Source: Mesorhizobium sp. B2-1-8
GTDB lineage: Bacteria > Pseudomonadota > Alphaproteobacteria > Rhizobiales > Rhizobiaceae
NCBI RefSeq assembly: GCF_006442545.2
Contig: NZ_CP083952.1
Coordinates: 248,001-312,000, forward strand
Length of the DNA: 64,000 nucleotides
Direction of reading: 5' to 3'
The first letter of the stretch is position 1; every line of letters begins with the position of its first letter. Positions 63,240-64,000 of the stretch are shown piece after piece. Both the position numbers and the translations under genes were made by a program. The notes under the pieces are model-generated. The model made no database searches, had not been told where the DNA came from, and was given only the letters and a program-made list of their open reading frames with translations.

Positions 63240-64000
63240 CCGAAATCCTGCAGACCCCAAAGCTCGTCGTCGTCTTTGGCGGGTCAGGCTTTGTCGGCCG
63301 TCATGTCGTGCGGGCGCTGGCCAAGCGCGGCTATCGCATCCGGGTCGCCTGCCGGCGGCCCGATCTTGCCGGCCATTTGCAGCCGCTCGGCAATGTCGGT
63401 CAGATCCAGCCGGTGCAGGCCAATGTGCGCGTACGCTGGTCGGTCGACCGCGCCGTGCAGGGCGCCGACCACGTCGTCAATCTCGTCGCCGTGCTGCATG
63501 AGAGCGGCAGGCAGAAATTCTCCGCCGTGCACGAATTCGGTGCTCGCGCCATCGCCGAGGCCGCGCGCGCGGTCGGTGCCGGCCTCACCCATATTTCGGC
63601 GCTCGGCGCCGATCTGGACTCCAAATCGGATTATGCGCGCACCAAAGCGCTGGGCGAGAAGGCCGTTCTGGAGACGATCGCGGACGCCGTCATTTTCCGG
63701 CCATCGATCAATTTCGGGCCGGAGGACGCGTTCTTCAACCGCTTCGCCAACATGGCGCGTTATTCGCCGGTGCTGCCGCTGATCGGCGGCGGCCAGACCA
63801 AGTTCCAGCCGGTCTATGTCGGCGACGTTGCTGAAGCTGTTGCGCGTTCGGTCGACGATAAGGTCGATGGCGGCCAGGTCTACGAGCTTGGCGGCCCCAA
63901 CGTGCTCAGCTTCAAGGAGTGCATGCAGGAAATGCTCACCGTGGTCGAGCGCAAGCGCCTGCTGGTGCCGGTGCCGTGGTGGGTGGCCAACATCCAGGCC
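63236..64000 (+). CDS. NDUFA9-like NAD(P)-binding protein (partial)
   Basis: The 5' 255 codons of an atypical SDR/epimerase related to the complex I NDUFA9 subunit. VVVFGGSGFVGRHVVRALAK is the cofactor site near residue 10, then VNLVAVLHESGRQKF, LTHISALGADLDSKSDYART and FRPSINFGPEDAFFN. The frame is open at 64000. In alphaproteobacteria these proteins may stabilise respiratory complex I. Confidence 0.85.
   Translation, partial: MTEILQTPKLVVVFGGSGFVGRHVVRALAKRGYRIRVACRRPDLAGHLQPLGNVGQIQPVQANVRVRWSVDRAVQGADHVVNLVAVLHESGRQKFSAVHEFGARAIAEAARAVGAGLTHISALGADLDSKSDYARTKALGEKAVLETIADAVIFRPSINFGPEDAFFNRFANMARYSPVLPLIGGGQTKFQPVYVGDVAEAVARSVDDKVDGGQVYELGGPNVLSFKECMQEMLTVVERKRLLVPVPWWVANIQA

Overview
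The window is high-GC chromosomal DNA of a rhizobial alphaproteobacterium, most likely Mesorhizobium or a close relative. The evidence is a succinoglycan-type exo gene order, alphaproteobacterial housekeeping genes (class II aroA, cmk, rpsA, an FYDLN-acid protein) and interspersed palindromic repeats of a rhizobial kind. Genus is inferred from gene content, not from a marker gene.

Region 1 (1-22615) is the first half of an exopolysaccharide (EPS) locus. On the minus strand an exoP-exoN-exoO-exoM-exoA-exoL block keeps the Sinorhizobium succinoglycan order. It is followed on the plus strand by a GT4 glycosyltransferase, a GH16 glycanase (exoK position), an acyltransferase (exoH position) and a Wzx flippase (exoT-like). 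Then come an IS630-family element, a more AT-rich islet (glycosyltransferase and acyltransferase), another GT4, a 58-codon coupled ORF, UDP-glucose dehydrogenase, a second GH16 enzyme (exoK), a coiled-coil-like protein and a GT2.

Region 2 (21485-28935) is a complete lasso-peptide gene cluster set inside the EPS locus. It has a precursor of 50 residues, a PqqD-like leader-binding protein (B1), a transglutaminase-like leader peptidase (B2), an asparagine-synthetase-like cyclase (C), an HPr-kinase-like protein (K) and an ABC exporter (D). A divergently transcribed nucleotidyltransferase (N) lies next to it. The precursor has a canonical leader motif, Thr at -2, a predicted Gly1-Asp9 ring and a C-terminal Ser, as expected for a lasso peptide phosphorylated, and perhaps further decorated, at its C terminus.

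Region 3 (28959-33515) is the second half of the EPS machinery: an ExoX/SyrA-like inhibitor, exoY, exoF and the polymerase exoQ. Region 4 (33833-43822) holds an SDR, a GH144-like protein, a disulfide-reductase-like flavoprotein, a stand-alone primase-polymerase domain protein translationally coupled to a GT2-GT4 fusion, a GT32-GT62 fusion, an exostosin-like protein and a DUF1349 protein.

A TGC-N3-GCA palindrome (best copies TTGCANYGCAA) recurs upstream of at least nine transcription units in regions 1-3, including exoL, the GH16/exoH/exoT units, the lasso precursor, the nucleotidyltransferase, exoY and exoQ. This suggests that one regulator, perhaps of the PhaR/AniA type, controls both EPS and the lasso peptide.

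Region 5 (43882-54736) is mostly housekeeping: an aldehyde dehydrogenase with a divergent TetR regulator, a Crp-like regulator with two paralogous small proteins, tRNA-Ala(GGC), the FYDLN protein, aroA, an orphan ORF, cmk, rpsA and an SDR. Region 6 (54974-62814) looks like uptake and catabolism of arginine or a related guanidino compound: a TPP-dependent decarboxylase, a TetR/BetI-like regulator, an amidinohydrolase, a four-gene polar amino acid ABC transporter and an Ldh2-type reductase. The window ends inside a NDUFA9-like NAD-binding protein.
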